Notes under the pieces: generated by a model
Seen by the model: only the letters and a program-made list of their open reading frames with translations
Database searches by the model: none
What the model was told of the DNA's origin: nothing
Program-made: the position numbers and the translations under genes
In this document: positions 1-10,322 of the stretch, one piece after another
Numbering within the stretch: position 1 is the first letter of the stretch
Layout of the letters: every line of letters starts with the position of its first letter
Source of the DNA: Methylocystis sp. IM3
GTDB lineage: Bacteria; Pseudomonadota; Alphaproteobacteria; Rhizobiales; Beijerinckiaceae
Assembly (NCBI RefSeq): GCF_038070105.1
Contig: NZ_JBBPBZ010000002.1
Span: 1,686,001-1,750,000 of the forward strand
Reading direction: 5' to 3'
DNA length: 64,000 nt

Positions 1-755
1 AGCGCAGCGGCGTCGAAGCGCGCCGATCCCGCCCCGGCCTCAAGGAGCGCGCGGGCGCGAAGGCGCGCGGCGCAGGCGTCGAGCGCGACGCTGGCGCGGG
101 CGGCGCGGGTTCCGAGCCGCAGCAACGCCTCTGCGCCAAGCCCGAGTTCCTCCAGCATGGGCATGAGCCTGCGCAGCTTTACGCGCGCATAAGCCTCATT
201 GGCGTTGGATGGATCGCTGACATAGGGGTGGCGCGCGGCCTCGCAGACGCCGACGAGCGTCGATTTGCGCAAGCCCAACAGAGGCCGCAGTAGCGCCAAG
301 CCGTTGCAGCGGGCGCTGGCCGCCATGCCGGCGAGACCCGAGACGCCCGAACCGCGGGCGAGGCGAAAGAGGATCGTCTCGGCCTGATCGTCGGCATGAT
401 GGGCAGTGACGATGGCGCTGGCCCCGATGCGAGCGGCGCAATCCGCAAGCAGTGCGTAGCGCGCCCCCCTCGCGCGTTCCTGGATGCGCGTCGCGGGTTT
501 CTCCCCCTCCCACTCCAAAAGGTGATGCTCGAAGCCGAGCGCGCGCGCCCAATCGGCGACCAGCCTGGCCTCGGCGTGCGAGTCGGGGCGCAGGCCATGG
601 TCGACCGTGGCGACGGCGACCTCATGGCTGGGGCGCGCTCGCCACTGCGCGGAAAGGAGCATGAGAGCGACCGAATCAGGGCCGCCCGAAACCGCGAGCA
701 GGAGTCTTGCGTGCGGCGCGAGGAGATCGAGGGCGCGCTCGACTCGCGGCCTCAA
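1..755 (-). CDS. tilS: tRNA(Ile)-lysidine synthase TilS, C-terminus beyond the left edge
   Basis: TilS attaches lysine to the wobble cytidine of the AUA-reading isoleucine tRNA in the cytoplasm, and is normally essential. The minus-strand translation shows the PP-loop ATP-binding signature AVSGGPDS (about 672-700) and the second family motif TAHHADDQAETILFR (about 370-415), so the N-terminal N-type ATP-pyrophosphatase domain is complete; the C-terminal domain runs out of the window. No ATG lies in frame upstream of the PP-loop. The frame is open into the end of cpoB, and a TTG at 755-753 gives a typical 19-residue lead, so I chose it, with low certainty about the start. It follows cpoB almost directly and is probably co-transcribed with it, as in the usual alphaproteobacterial tol-pal-cpoB-tilS order. 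Confidence 0.85.
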   Translation of the reverse strand, partial: MRPRVERALDLLAPHARLLLAVSGGPDSVALMLLSAQWRARPSHEVAVATVDHGLRPDSHAEARLVADWARALGFEHHLLEWEGEKPATRIQERARGARYALLADCAARIGASAIVTAHHADDQAETILFRLARGSGVSGLAGMAASARCNGLALLRPLLGLRKSTLVGVCEAARHPYVSDPSNANEAYARVKLRRLMPMLEELGLGAEALLRLGTRAARASVALDACAARLRARALLEAGAGSARFDAAA

Positions 756-789
756 GCGCCGATTCCGCCGCTCAAGGACATCCGCAAGG

Positions 790-1818
790 TCAGCATTGCA
801 GCTTCCGGCTTTCGCGCTGCGCGGCCTCGCGGATGCGCGGCGAGGAACCCGGATATTTGGCGCCGATCTCGCTGAAAGAGGCGCAGGCCTGCTCCCTGGC
901 GCCCATGGCGCCAAGCGATTGGCCAAGCCTCAGCAGCGCGTCCGGCGCCTGCGCCGACTGAGCGTATTTTTGCGAGATTTCTAGATATTTCTCCGCCGCT
1001 TCGCGATGCCGGCCGCGCAGGAAGAAGCTTTCGCCGAGATTGAAAGTGGCGGCCGGCGCGAATTTGCTCTTCGGGTTCTTGGCGAGGAAGGTCTCGAGCG
1101 ATTTCTCCGCGGCCTCGAACTTGCCCGCCTTCAGCGTGGCGACGGCTTCCTCATATTCTTCCTTGGGACCGGCCGGGGCGGCGGGCGGCGCCGGGGCGAT
1201 CTCCGGCGAGGCGGTCGTCTGGTCGCCGACGAGTCGCCCGTGGGCGATGTCGAGCGGCTGTCCTACCTCGCGCACCGGGGGCGCGGCCGTGACCGAACCG
1301 GCGGCCGTTTTCGGCGCCGAGGTCAGGGGCTCGGAAGGGACGGTCGTCCCGATCGGCCGGGGCGCCCCCGGAGCGGCGGGATTCGACGCCGGATCGAATG
1401 CGTCGCCGCGCCGCCCCGTGGAGGGCGCGGCGGGAGCCGAGGCCGGCGCGGGGCCGGCGGCGGGCGCCGGCGGAGACGCAGGCGGGCTCGAGGGAGGCGA
1501 TTCGCCGGGCCGCGCGGCGGCCCCGTCCCGGGCGGCGCGCAACTGCTCTTCGAGCGTCTGCACCTTGTGCTGCAATTCCTCGTTTTGCCCGGTGAGGCGG
1601 CGGATTTCGCCTTCCAGCCGGTCGATGCGAGTGACGAGGGCGGAGGTGTCGGGCGGGCCGCCATCCGGCTCGCCGGGTCCGTCGAACTCGCCGGACCGAT
1701 TGTAGATCTGGGACCTCGGCCTGCCGGGCTCCGGACCCGGCCCGTCATAGGGATCATAAGCCAAGGCGGCCCCCGTGCTGAGAAGGAGGGCGGCGGTAAC
1801 GGCGATACGAGAAATCAT
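790..1818 (-). CDS. cpoB: Tol-Pal associated periplasmic protein CpoB/YbgF
   Basis: CpoB coordinates the Tol-Pal system and peptidoglycan synthesis during outer-membrane constriction. The chosen start (ATG at 1818) gives a clear signal peptide, MISRIAVTAALLLSTGAALA, followed by a short coiled-coil segment (RIDRLEGEIRRLTGQNEELQ) as expected for the trimerisation region. Then comes a long low-complexity Pro/Ala linker and three C-terminal TPR-like repeats beginning near EEYEEAVATLKAGKFEAAEK. The frame is open upstream to 1950, but that extension has no signal-peptide character. At 342 residues it is in the family range, lengthened by the linker. tilS lies immediately downstream; tolQRAB-pal is not adjacent, because the next gene upstream is a divergent nuclease-like gene, so the canonical cluster is split on this side. 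Confidence 0.88.
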   Translation of the reverse strand: MISRIAVTAALLLSTGAALAYDPYDGPGPEPGRPRSQIYNRSGEFDGPGEPDGGPPDTSALVTRIDRLEGEIRRLTGQNEELQHKVQTLEEQLRAARDGAAARPGESPPSSPPASPPAPAAGPAPASAPAAPSTGRRGDAFDPASNPAAPGAPRPIGTTVPSEPLTSAPKTAAGSVTAAPPVREVGQPLDIAHGRLVGDQTTASPEIAPAPPAAPAGPKEEYEEAVATLKAGKFEAAEKSLETFLAKNPKSKFAPAATFNLGESFFLRGRHREAAEKYLEISQKYAQSAQAPDALLRLGQSLGAMGAREQACASFSEIGAKYPGSSPRIREAAQRESRKLQC

Positions 1819-1956
1819 GGATATGTATATGGGGGTCGGACGGCCGCGCCGGAAGCCAGGCCGAATTGGCTCGCGAGCGCACATGATAGACGCGCATGGG
1901 GCCGAAATTGGGCGTGCGGCGTTGCCAGGCCGAAAACGTGAGCTTAACATTGAGCC

Positions 1957-2853
1957 ATGATGATCCTAGTCGCCGCGGGAGGGGGCATCTTTTTCCCTCG
2001 ACGCCGGTTGACCCCAGTCATGGGTACGGCTCTCGCTTTGCTTTACCTTCACTTTTTTTCGTCAGGGCCGGCGGGCGCCGTCACGGCCGCGGCCGAATCG
2101 GGTCCGTGTTCGCTCGATAATGCGATTCCCGCGACAGTCGCCGCCATAGATGGCGATTTCGACCTCCTTCTCGACGATGGAAGGCGCGCGGCGCTCTCGG
2201 GGCTCGAATTTCCGCCGCCCGCCGGCGAGAAGGGCGGGAAAGACATGAGCGAAGCCGCGCGCAAGCGCCTCTCGGATTGGCTCGCCGGACGGGACATATT
2301 CATTGGAGCGCTCGCCTCTGGCCCCGATCGCTGGGGACGCGCGCCAGCGCGGGCCTATGCCCCGGCCGGAGAGGGCGCCGCGGCGCCCATCGTTTCGGTC
2401 GGCGCCGCGCTGCTCGAGGAAGGGCTCGCCCGATTCCGGCCGGACCCGCCCGCGACGCCTTGCGCAAACGAATATCGCGCGGCAGAAGCGAGCGCACGGG
2501 AGGCGTCGCGCGGCCTCTGGGCCGAGGCCGCCGCCCGGCCGGTTTCCACTGGCGAGGGCGTCGCAGCATCGCTGCATCAGCGCAAGGGCATGATAATCCT
2601 GGAAGGGAAAATCAGGTCGGTTGGCGAAAGCAAGGCGGCCCTCTACCTGAATTTTGGCCAAAAGCGCGCCGATAACGCGTCCGTCGTGGTGCTGCGCCGC
2701 AATTTGGCTATTTTGCAGTCGTCCGGAATCGATCCCAGGGCGCTGGTTGGGCGGATGGTGCGCGTACGGGGACTTGTTGAGGCAGCTTTTGGACCGCGCA
2801 TCGAAATTTCGTCGCCGGCCGAGATCGAGATTCTCGAGCCTGCTGCGCCCTGA
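1957..2853 (+). CDS. Secreted thermonuclease-like (SNase-fold) protein
   Basis: The translated protein has a hydrophobic N-terminus that reads as a signal peptide, best if translation starts at the internal ATG at 2020 (MGTALALLYLHFFSSGPAGA). The middle part resembles staphylococcal-nuclease-like proteins of Rhizobiales: a beta-barrel region with DGDFDLLLDDGRRAALSGLE, then SDWLAGRDIFI, a DRWGR segment, and EEGLARFRP followed by EYRAAEASAREASRGLW. The C-terminal about 90 residues (from KGMIILEGKIRSVGES) look like an additional OB-type beta domain. I cannot confirm the full set of nuclease catalytic residues, so activity is uncertain. It is divergent from cpoB and its end overlaps the likely start region of the M48 protease, suggesting co-transcription with it. 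Confidence 0.65.
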   Translation: MMILVAAGGGIFFPRRRLTPVMGTALALLYLHFFSSGPAGAVTAAAESGPCSLDNAIPATVAAIDGDFDLLLDDGRRAALSGLEFPPPAGEKGGKDMSEAARKRLSDWLAGRDIFIGALASGPDRWGRAPARAYAPAGEGAAAPIVSVGAALLEEGLARFRPDPPATPCANEYRAAEASAREASRGLWAEAAARPVSTGEGVAASLHQRKGMIILEGKIRSVGESKAALYLNFGQKRADNASVVVLRRNLAILQSSGIDPRALVGRMVRVRGLVEAAFGPRIEISSPAEIEILEPAAP

Positions 2854-4312
2854 ACTTCTCTCGCGGGCGGCGTTTGCCATCGCCTTTGCGCTCGCCTTTT
2901 CAGGCTGCGCAGAGCTGGAGCGGCAGGGGAGTCTTTTTTCCGCCCCACCACCGCCGTCGCCGGAAAAGCCAGCCGCGGCCAGGACGGAGAATCGCGCCTC
3001 GGTTCAGCACAAGGAGCTGCTCGCGCAGTTCGGCGGCGAATATCAGGCGCCCGCGGCCGAGCGCTATCTTGATGCGATTCTCGGCAAGCTCGCCCAGTCG
3101 AGCGACACGCCGGGGCAGGCGGCTTACAAGGTCACGATCCTGAACACCCCGGTTGTGAACGCGTTCGCGCTGCCCTCCGGCAATCTCTACGTGACGCGCG
3201 GCCTTCTGGCCCTCGCCTCCGACGCATCCGAGGCGGCGGCGGTCATGGCGCATGAGATCGCCCATGTCACGCTGCGGCACAGCGCGTTGCGGGCGGAAAA
3301 GGAGCGCGAGGCGGCGGTGATCTCGCAGGCCGCCACCGTGATCCAGAACCGGCAGAAGGGCGAGGAAGAGCGGTCCAAGCAGCGACTCTCCGTGGCGAGC
3401 TTCTCGCGGCAGCAGGAGCTCGACGCCGACGAGGCGGGCGTGAAGGTGATTGCGCGGGCTGGCTACGACCCTTACGGCGCGGCGCGCTTTCTCACCGCCC
3501 TTGGCCGCTCCTCGGAACTGCGGCAGGCTCTCTACGGCAAGCGCAGGGATTCGATGGGCTTCGACATCATGTCGACCCACCCCTCCACGCCCGAGCGCGT
3601 CGCCCGCGCCGTCGCGGTCGCCCGCCAGATCGGCGCGCCGGGGATCGGCCAGCGTGACCGCAGCGGCTATCTGATGGCGATCAACGGGCTGGCCTTCGGT
3701 GACGATCCCATGGAGGGCTATGTCCGTGACCGCAGATTCACCCATCCGCGTCTGCGTTTCACATTCGTCGCGCCGGAGGGGTTCCTGCTCGAAAATTCGA
3801 GCGAGGCGGTATTCGGCGTGCGGCAGGCTGATAATGAGGCGCTGCGCCTCGATACGGTGCGTCTCCCGGCCTCGGAGGGCCTCGAAGCCTATCTTGCGTC
3901 CGGCTGGGTCGACGGCCTGCTCCCGTCCACCGTCCGGAAGCTCGACATCAATGGTCTGCCCGCCATCACCGCCGTCGCGCGCGCGGGCGAGTGGAACTTC
4001 CGGATCGCCGTGATCCAGTCCGGCGACAGCCTCTACCGCCTCATCTTCGCGGCGAGATCTCTGACCGACGAGGCGGAAAAACGGTTCGACGAGTCCATCT
4101 TGTCGTTCAGGCGGATCACCCCGGAGGAGGCGCGCGAGGCCCATGCGCTTAAAATTTCCGTAATCTCGGCCGGTCTCACGGACACGCAGGAAAGCCTTGC
4201 GGCGCAGATGACCACGCCCAATCGTCCTTTGGAATACTTTAGGTTGCTCAACGGTTTGGATGAGAATGAGCCGGTCGTCGCGGGAGAACGTTACAAAATC
4301 GTAACGGAGTGA
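2789..4312 (+). CDS. Periplasmic M48-family metalloprotease (lipoprotein, BepA/YggG-like)
   Basis: This is a zinc-dependent peptidase of family M48 predicted to act on envelope proteins. The zinc motif is HEIAH in VMAHEIAHVTLRHSA, with the third ligand region in RQQELDADEAGVKV. The N-terminus has a lipobox-like stretch ending AFSGC, so it is probably a lipoprotein anchored in the outer membrane. After the peptidase domain there is a long beta-rich segment and a C-terminal LysM-like tail ending PVVAGERYKIVTE. No ATG precedes the signal sequence in frame. TTG codons at 2774, 2777 and 2789 are the available starts; I chose 2789, which gives an Arg-rich n-region, and this means a 65-base overlap with the upstream nuclease-like gene. 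The start is uncertain; the family call is firm. Confidence 0.82.
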   Translation: MDRASKFRRRPRSRFSSLLRPELLSRAAFAIAFALAFSGCAELERQGSLFSAPPPPSPEKPAAARTENRASVQHKELLAQFGGEYQAPAAERYLDAILGKLAQSSDTPGQAAYKVTILNTPVVNAFALPSGNLYVTRGLLALASDASEAAAVMAHEIAHVTLRHSALRAEKEREAAVISQAATVIQNRQKGEEERSKQRLSVASFSRQQELDADEAGVKVIARAGYDPYGAARFLTALGRSSELRQALYGKRRDSMGFDIMSTHPSTPERVARAVAVARQIGAPGIGQRDRSGYLMAINGLAFGDDPMEGYVRDRRFTHPRLRFTFVAPEGFLLENSSEAVFGVRQADNEALRLDTVRLPASEGLEAYLASGWVDGLLPSTVRKLDINGLPAITAVARAGEWNFRIAVIQSGDSLYRLIFAARSLTDEAEKRFDESILSFRRITPEEAREAHALKISVISAGLTDTQESLAAQMTTPNRPLEYFRLLNGLDENEPVVAGERYKIVTE

Positions 4313-4429
4313 CGCCGGCGCGGCCCGGAACATGACGCGCGCCCGCGGGTTGAACGCCTAGAGTTGTTCAAAAAACGCGCGGATATCTCTGAGACATGAT
4401 TTGAGATAGCGCGCTATGGAGATCGGGCC

Positions 4430-5314
<885 letters not shown>

Positions 5315-5328
5315 GACGCAGAAAAGAA

Positions 5329-5356
5329 AAGCGCCTCGTGCCGGCACGAGGCGCTT
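5329..5356. terminator. Bidirectional terminator between rpoH and carD
   Basis: A perfect 28-base palindrome with 14-base arms (AAGCGCCTCGTGCC) lies between the two convergent genes. It is flanked by an A-rich tract on the left (GAAAAGAAAA) and a T-rich tract on the right (CACTTTTCTTC), so it can act as an intrinsic terminator on both strands. Confidence 0.8.
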
Positions 5357-5387
5357 CACTTTTCTTCGGAGTCTGGCGCGCGAGGTG

Positions 5388-6761
5388 TTACGCTGCGCGA
5401 TCGACATCCTCCTCGTCAGCGTCGTCAGCTGCGTCAGATTCGGTCTTCTGGCCGCGGCGCGGACCCTTCTGCAGGAAGGATTCGATGAGCTTCAGCGCCT
5501 CGGAATCGATGAGCTTGCGCACGGCCGCGACTTCGCGGGCCATGCGATCGAGAGCCGCCTCGTAGAGCTGGCGCTCGGAGTAGGACTGCTCCGGTTGCGT
5601 GTCCGAGCGATAAAGGTCGCGAACGACCTCGGCGATTGTGACGAGATCGCCCGAGTTGATCTTGGCCTCATATTCCTGCGCACGGCGAGACCACATGGTC
5701 CGCTTGATGCGCGCGCGCCCGCTCAGCGTCGACAGGGCCTTGTCGACCACATTGGTCTCCGCCAGCTTGCGCATGCCGACATTGCTCACCTTACTCGTCG
5801 GCACCTTGAGGATCATCTTGTCCTTGATGAAGGACACCACGAACAGCTCAAGGCTGAAGCCCGCGACTTCCTGCGTCTCCATGCCGATGATCTGGCCGAC
5901 GCCATGCGCCGGGTAGACAATGAATTCGTTCAGCTTGAACCCATGCTTCTGGCCAGTCGGCTTGGCTTTCGCCGGCGCGGGCGCCGGTTTCGCGGCGACT
6001 TTGGTTTCGTTCGCAGTCTTTTCGGCGGCGACGGGCGCCGTCATAACGGAGGGCTCGTTTTTTTTTGCCAATTTTTTATCTTCGCCGGCTGTCGTGGTTG
6101 CGGAAATCTTTCCTGACGCCGCGAGCGCGGCGGCGGGGAAGGCGGAGGAGCCGCCGCGCGCTTTTGTCGCGGCGGTGGAAATTTTTGCGGCCTTTGGGGG
6201 AGCCGCGCCGACGGGCCCCGACGCAGGCTGTTGAATGGCTGGCGCAGGTTTGGCGTGGCCCGCAGGCTCTCCTGCCGAGGGCGTCGCAGCAAGTCCGGCC
6301 GCCTTGGAGGGCGGCGCGGGATGTTTCGAGGCGCTCACAACCGGCTTGGACGCCGGCTTGGCTGGAGCCATCCTCTCGGCGGCCTCGATCGTGGCTGCGC
6401 CGCGCGCCGCCTCATTCTTGCTCGGAGCCGCGCGCGCGGGCGTCGCCGCGGGCATCTCCAAACCCTCGGGAACCCGCTCCACCGTCGCCTTGGTGGTGGT
6501 TTTGGCTGCGGTCTTCGCCGTCTTGGCGGCGGATTTCTTGGGCGCCGGAGCCTTCGCGACCGTTTCGACAACTGACTTTGCAGAGCCAGTTTTGGCGGCG
6601 CCGCTGCTCGCGGCCCTCGCCGCGCGAGCCGTCTGGGCCTTGCCGGCGGCGCTCCGGGCTGCAGGCGCTTTGGCGGCTATTGTCGCCGGGCCGCTGGAAC
6701 GCTGGGACGTCGCCGATGCGCTCGCCCCTTTTGTTTTCTCGTTCTTTTTGGCGGACGGCAT
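5388..6761 (-). CDS. carD: CarD/CdnL-family transcription regulator with a long Ala/Lys/Pro-rich N-terminal tail
   Basis: CdnL-type proteins bind the RNA polymerase beta subunit and stabilise promoter open complexes. Here the conserved module is at the C-terminus, from about residue 274 (GFKLNEFIVYPAHGVGQI) to about 440, including the WSRRAQEYEAKINSGDL helix region. It is followed by an acidic tail (DAADDADEEDVD). What is odd is the first roughly 270 residues: a basic, low-complexity Ala/Lys/Pro/Ser tract resembling histone H1-like tails (AAKTAKTAAKTTTKA). Typical CdnL proteins are about 165-190 residues, while this is 457. The start at 6761 (MPSAKKNEKTK) follows a poorly conserved upstream open stretch. 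Upstream is fdxA on the same strand, a common alphaproteobacterial pairing. Confidence 0.87.
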   Translation of the reverse strand: MPSAKKNEKTKGASASATSQRSSGPATIAAKAPAARSAAGKAQTARAARAASSGAAKTGSAKSVVETVAKAPAPKKSAAKTAKTAAKTTTKATVERVPEGLEMPAATPARAAPSKNEAARGAATIEAAERMAPAKPASKPVVSASKHPAPPSKAAGLAATPSAGEPAGHAKPAPAIQQPASGPVGAAPPKAAKISTAATKARGGSSAFPAAALAASGKISATTTAGEDKKLAKKNEPSVMTAPVAAEKTANETKVAAKPAPAPAKAKPTGQKHGFKLNEFIVYPAHGVGQIIGMETQEVAGFSLELFVVSFIKDKMILKVPTSKVSNVGMRKLAETNVVDKALSTLSGRARIKRTMWSRRAQEYEAKINSGDLVTIAEVVRDLYRSDTQPEQSYSERQLYEAALDRMAREVAAVRKLIDSEALKLIESFLQKGPRRGQKTESDAADDADEEDVDRAA

Positions 6762-7155
6762 ACGCGGGGCACTCCTTCTACGTCCCGCTGTGGAGACGGG
6801 ACGAATTACAGACCTTCCCGCCGCCAGACACACAACCGGCCGGCAGGTTTATCGATCTGACACCTTAGCTAGAGGCGCGGCGAAGTAGGGCAGATGACGC
6901 TAGGGCCAAGCGCGCGCTTTCTCTTGCTGTGAGCAGCCAGTGGTTCCGCCGCATGACGATGCTGCGGCGCTTCCTACCCCACTGTATACCATGCAAGACG
7001 GCGAAAATCAAAGACAATGACCCGCAAGGCGCAGCATAATGGCTTTGAGCGCTGTCGCCAACTCTCTAAAAACACGGGCGTTTCGCGTAAATTAAGCCTG
7101 TGGAAACCCCTTGACGATTGCGCGCCGGCGCCTGTTGCGGCCGCAGAAACGAATC
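6762..7155. other. Intergenic region upstream of carD
   Basis: About 390 bases between fdxA and carD hold no open reading frame that I can support. The part nearest carD should carry its promoter, but I cannot pick out convincing -35/-10 hexamers. The base composition is less GC-rich around 6980-7110 than in the flanking genes. Confidence 0.4.
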
Positions 7156-7176
7156 GGCGCCCGGAAACCAGGCGCC
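7156..7176 (-). terminator. Hairpin downstream of fdxA
   Basis: Inverted repeat GGCGCC-CGGAAACCA-GGCGCC located just past the fdxA stop codon. There is no strong T-run on the minus strand, so it may be a stabilising hairpin rather than a full intrinsic terminator. Confidence 0.45.
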
Positions 7177-7187
7177 TTTCGCGTTGC

Positions 7188-7526
7188 TCAGTCGCCCTGT
7201 CCAGGCTCGGCGGAGAAATGGCCTTCATACTTGCCCGGCTTGCCGTCCCATTCCTTGGCGTCGGCCGGAGGATCGCGCTTGATCGTGATATTGGGCCAGT
7301 TCTGCGCCATTTCGGCGTTGAGTTGCAGCCACTTCTCGAGGTTCTCCTCGGTGTCGGGCTTGATGGCCTCCGCCGGGCACTCCGGTTCGCAGACTCCGCA
7401 GTCGATGCATTCGTCCGGATGGATCACGAGCATGTTCTCGCCTTCGTAGAAGCAGTCCACCGGACAGACTTCCACGCAATCCATATACTTGCACTTGATG
7501 CAATTTTCCGTGACGACATAGGTCAT
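7188..7526 (-). CDS. fdxA: Seven-iron ferredoxin FdxA
   Basis: A 112-residue low-potential electron carrier. The N-terminal half holds the cysteines for one 3Fe-4S and one 4Fe-4S cluster: [17 protein letters not shown], then [15 protein letters not shown]. The C-terminal part (EEKW-type region [17 protein letters not shown], then [15 protein letters not shown]) matches the FdxA subgroup of alphaproteobacteria, including its length. It lies upstream of carD on the same strand. It probably serves as a general redox partner; no specific partner can be read from the neighbours. The start has GAGACCC-type sequence upstream rather than a perfect ribosome binding site, but the MTYVVTENC opening is canonical for the family. 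Confidence 0.95.
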   Translation of the reverse strand: MTYVVTENCIKCKYMDCVEVCPVDCFYEGENMLVIHPDECIDCGVCEPECPAEAIKPDTEENLEKWLQLNAEMAQNWPNITIKRDPPADAKEWDGKPGKYEGHFSAEPGQGD

Positions 7527-7687
7527 GTGAGGGTCTCTTCAGGGGTCCTGCTCGGATTGCTGCGCTAGCTAGCGTTTTTGCCGCCGTCATGCAAGGCATG
7601 CATGATGCTCATTTTGGCGCCGCCGAAGGGTGGCGGGACGCGTCTTTTGACGGGTGGCTGATGACTGAAATTGAACTGGGAGCGACC

Positions 7688-8545
7688 ATGCCGCATGTGC
7701 AGACCATGACGGCGCGCGCGCTTCTTCTGGGGGAACGCATCGATACGGCCGGGCTGGAGCGGGCCGATCTCGTCTCGACCGCGCCGCTCGCTTTTCATGC
7801 GGGGCAGGCGGGCTTCGCGGTTCTCTACCGTTTCGGGGTTGCGGTGCTCTTCGGCCTGTCGCCGCTCGAAGAGGACGAGATCGTGACGAGAATTGGGGCC
7901 CGAGTCGCCGGAGCCTCGCGCGGCGACGACGAGACGCTCGTCATCGAGACCGCGTATGAGGGCGAGGAGAAGGCGCTGCCGAACGGGCGTCTGGCGGTGA
8001 AGGATCTCTCCGAGCCGCGTCTGCTCGTCATTGCCGACGCTCTGGCCAAGAGCGTGGCGCTCGCCCGCGACGAGAGGCGCGTCAACGCCGTCTTCGATAC
8101 GATCGAGCCCTTCGCCGCCGAACTCGCCAGCAAGGGCCGGCCGCCCTGGCGGCGCAAGTCGATGCTGGAGCTCATTGGCCAGACGCTGCTCGTGCGCCAC
8201 CGCGTCTCGGGCCGCGTCGCCGTCGAAGACAAGCCGGACGTGCTGTGGGACCGGCCGGATCTCGAGCGCCTCTATGCGCGTCTCGAAGACGAATATGAGC
8301 TCGAGGCGCGCGGACGCACGCTCAACGCCAAGATCGACGTCATCGGCGAGACGGCGCGGGCGCTGACCGATCTGATCGACGCCGACCGTTCGGTCCGGCT
8401 CGAATGGATCATTATCGTGCTCATCGCCATGGAAATCGTGCTGTCTTTCTTCCAGATGTCCGTCGGTCAGCCCCACCGCGCGACGCCGCCTTCGAGCGCG
8501 GTCCACGGCCCCTCGCCGGAGAGCCATTCGAAGCCCGGCAGCTGA
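7688..8545 (+). CDS. RMND1/Sif2/DUF155-family membrane protein
   Basis: The protein resembles the DUF155 family (yeast Rmd1/Sif2-like; human RMND1), whose bacterial role is not established. Visible family features are the N-terminal [11 protein letters not shown] segment, [15 protein letters not shown], the [26 protein letters not shown] helix, and a coiled region with [30 protein letters not shown]. It ends with one membrane span ([19 protein letters not shown]) near the C-terminus. I chose ATG 7688 ([14 protein letters not shown]); another ATG six codons later is possible, and the frame is open upstream to 7589. The last 79 bases overlap the 3' end of convergent miaA, so the short tail after the membrane span is coded opposite the MiaA C-terminus. 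Confidence 0.78.
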   Translation: MPHVQTMTARALLLGERIDTAGLERADLVSTAPLAFHAGQAGFAVLYRFGVAVLFGLSPLEEDEIVTRIGARVAGASRGDDETLVIETAYEGEEKALPNGRLAVKDLSEPRLLVIADALAKSVALARDERRVNAVFDTIEPFAAELASKGRPPWRRKSMLELIGQTLLVRHRVSGRVAVEDKPDVLWDRPDLERLYARLEDEYELEARGRTLNAKIDVIGETARALTDLIDADRSVRLEWIIIVLIAMEIVLSFFQMSVGQPHRATPPSSAVHGPSPESHSKPGS

Positions 8546-9384
8546 TGCCGGGCGAAGGTGAACTGGCGCTTGGCGTAGCGGCGCGTGTCGAGCTTGCCGC
8601 GCATGACCGCTTCTTCGCGCGACATGCGCCCGTCGAGATAGGCGATGAGATGCGGCGCGCCATGCGCGCGCATGGCCGGCAACGCCGGATCGAGATGGCG
8701 CGCGCGCAACGCCGCGACTTCCTCGAGCGCGCCCGTTTCCATCATCTTGTCGAAGCGCGCGTCGATGCGCGCATAGAGCGTCTCGCGCGCTGGCGCGAGG
8801 AAGAAGGCAGGGCTCGCGGGATCGAGCAGCGGCGCGCTGCGCGGTCCCTGAAAGGAGACGAGCGGCCTGCCGGTCGCGGCGAAAACCTCGAGCGCCCTCA
8901 GGATTCGCTGCGGATCGGTCGGGCGCAGGCGCGCGGCCGTCTCGGGGTCGCAGGCGGAGAGCTCCGCGTGCAGCTGTTGCGGGCTCTTGCCCTCAGCCGC
9001 TGCGCGCATCTTCGCGCGCACCTCCTCCGGCACGGCGGGGATGTCGGAGAGACCGTAGAGCGCCGCCTTGAAATACATGCCCGTGCCTCCGGCGATGACC
9101 GGAGTGACGCCGCGAGCGCCGAGCTCCGCGAGCGTTTGGGCGAGATCGGCGAGGTAGCGCCCGACGGAATAATTCACGGCGGCGTCCACGTGACCGAAAA
9201 GAAGATGCGGGACCTCGCGCTCTTCCTGTGGCGTCGGCCGCGCAGTCAGGATTCGCAGATCGCGATAGACCTGCATCGAATCGGCGTTGATCACCGCGCC
9301 GCCGATGCGTTTCGCGACGCCGGCGGCGAGCGCCGACTTGCCCGAGGCGGTCGGACCTGCAATGAGAATGGCGCGTGCGGACAT
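8467..9384 (-). CDS. miaA: tRNA dimethylallyltransferase MiaA
   Basis: MiaA transfers a dimethylallyl group to A37 of tRNAs reading U-starting codons. The P-loop is at the N-terminus ([14 protein letters not shown]), followed by [20 protein letters not shown], the family segment for the tRNA base and the catalytic Asp/Thr region. [18 protein letters not shown] and the C-terminal [13 protein letters not shown] region ([17 protein letters not shown]) are also intact. At 305 residues it has normal length. It is divergent from serB with an 18-base gap, so their promoters must overlap or lie inside the genes. Its 3' end overlaps the DUF155 gene on the opposite strand. Confidence 0.95.
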   Translation of the reverse strand: MSARAILIAGPTASGKSALAAGVAKRIGGAVINADSMQVYRDLRILTARPTPQEEREVPHLLFGHVDAAVNYSVGRYLADLAQTLAELGARGVTPVIAGGTGMYFKAALYGLSDIPAVPEEVRAKMRAAAEGKSPQQLHAELSACDPETAARLRPTDPQRILRALEVFAATGRPLVSFQGPRSAPLLDPASPAFFLAPARETLYARIDARFDKMMETGALEEVAALRARHLDPALPAMRAHGAPHLIAYLDGRMSREEAVMRGKLDTRRYAKRQFTFARHQLPGFEWLSGEGPWTALEGGVARWG

Positions 9385-9402
9385 GGCGCTATAGCGGCTT
9401 AA

Positions 9403-10311
9403 ATGAGCGAGATGTCAAAGCCGGAAAGACTCGTTGCAACCTTTGTCGCGGGGCAGGGAGGGGCGCTCGACAGGGCGATCGCGCGGCGCGCGCTCAACGA
9501 GGCGGGCCTTGTCGCTCCGCCGCTCGACTGGCTCGCCCCCGACCTTGCGGCCGACGCCTTTTTCGAAGGAGGCGACGTGACGGCCGCGCGCTTGCGGCTC
9601 GAGGCGGCGCTGGACGGAGAGAAGGTCGACGTCGTCGTTCAATCAGCAGAAACGCGTCGCAAGCGCCTGCTCGTCGCGGACATGGATTCGACGATGATCG
9701 AGCAGGAATGCCTCGACGAGCTTGCGGATTTCGCCGGGATACGCGCGCGCATCGCCGCCATCACCGCGCGGGCCATGGCGGGCGAACTCGATTTCGAGGC
9801 GGCGCTGCGGGAGCGCGTGGCGCTGCTTGCCGGCGTAACCCTCGATGAGATCGAGACGCTTCTCCCCCGCCTCACCCTCACGCCGGGCGCGCGCGCGCTC
9901 GTCGCCACCATGCGCGGGCATGGGGCGCATACGGCGCTCGTCTCGGGCGGCTTCACGCAGTTCACCGAAGCCGTGGCGACGCGGCTCGGCTTCCACGAGG
10001 CCTTCGCGAACCGGCTGGAGATCGCAGGTGGCGCGCTGACGGGTGTCGTTGTGGAGCCCGTGCAGGGGCGCGAAGGCAAGCGTGCGGCGCTTGCCGGCTT
10101 GCGCGCCCGACTCGGCCTGCCGTATGAAGCGACCCTCGCCATCGGCGACGGCGCCAATGATCTCGACATGCTGCGCGAGGCGGGACTGGGGGTCGCCTAC
10201 CACGCCAAGCCCAAGGTGGCCGAAGCCGCGGCGGCGCGAATCGATCACTCGGACCTGACGGCGCTGCTTTACGCGCAAGGGTATCGGAAGGACGAGATTC
10301 GGGATTTGTAA
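9403..10311 (+). CDS. serB: Phosphoserine phosphatase SerB
   Basis: The last step of serine synthesis, dephosphorylating phosphoserine. In methanotrophs with the serine cycle, serine is also a central one-carbon intermediate, so the context is fitting, but that link is general knowledge rather than seen here. The HAD-fold motif I is [10 protein letters not shown] (Asp93 and Asp95), motif II is in [10 protein letters not shown], and motif III/IV is [26 protein letters not shown]. The N-terminal about 85 residues form the regulatory-type extension typical of alphaproteobacterial SerB. The length of 302 residues is normal. Confidence 0.95.
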   Translation: MSEMSKPERLVATFVAGQGGALDRAIARRALNEAGLVAPPLDWLAPDLAADAFFEGGDVTAARLRLEAALDGEKVDVVVQSAETRRKRLLVADMDSTMIEQECLDELADFAGIRARIAAITARAMAGELDFEAALRERVALLAGVTLDEIETLLPRLTLTPGARALVATMRGHGAHTALVSGGFTQFTEAVATRLGFHEAFANRLEIAGGALTGVVVEPVQGREGKRAALAGLRARLGLPYEATLAIGDGANDLDMLREAGLGVAYHAKPKVAEAAAARIDHSDLTALLYAQGYRKDEIRDL

Positions 10312-10322
10312 CAAAGGATCAA

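Noticed and set aside
1006..1941. A plus-strand frame opposite cpoB
   Set aside because: Gly/Arg-rich shadow of the Pro/Ala linker of CpoB.
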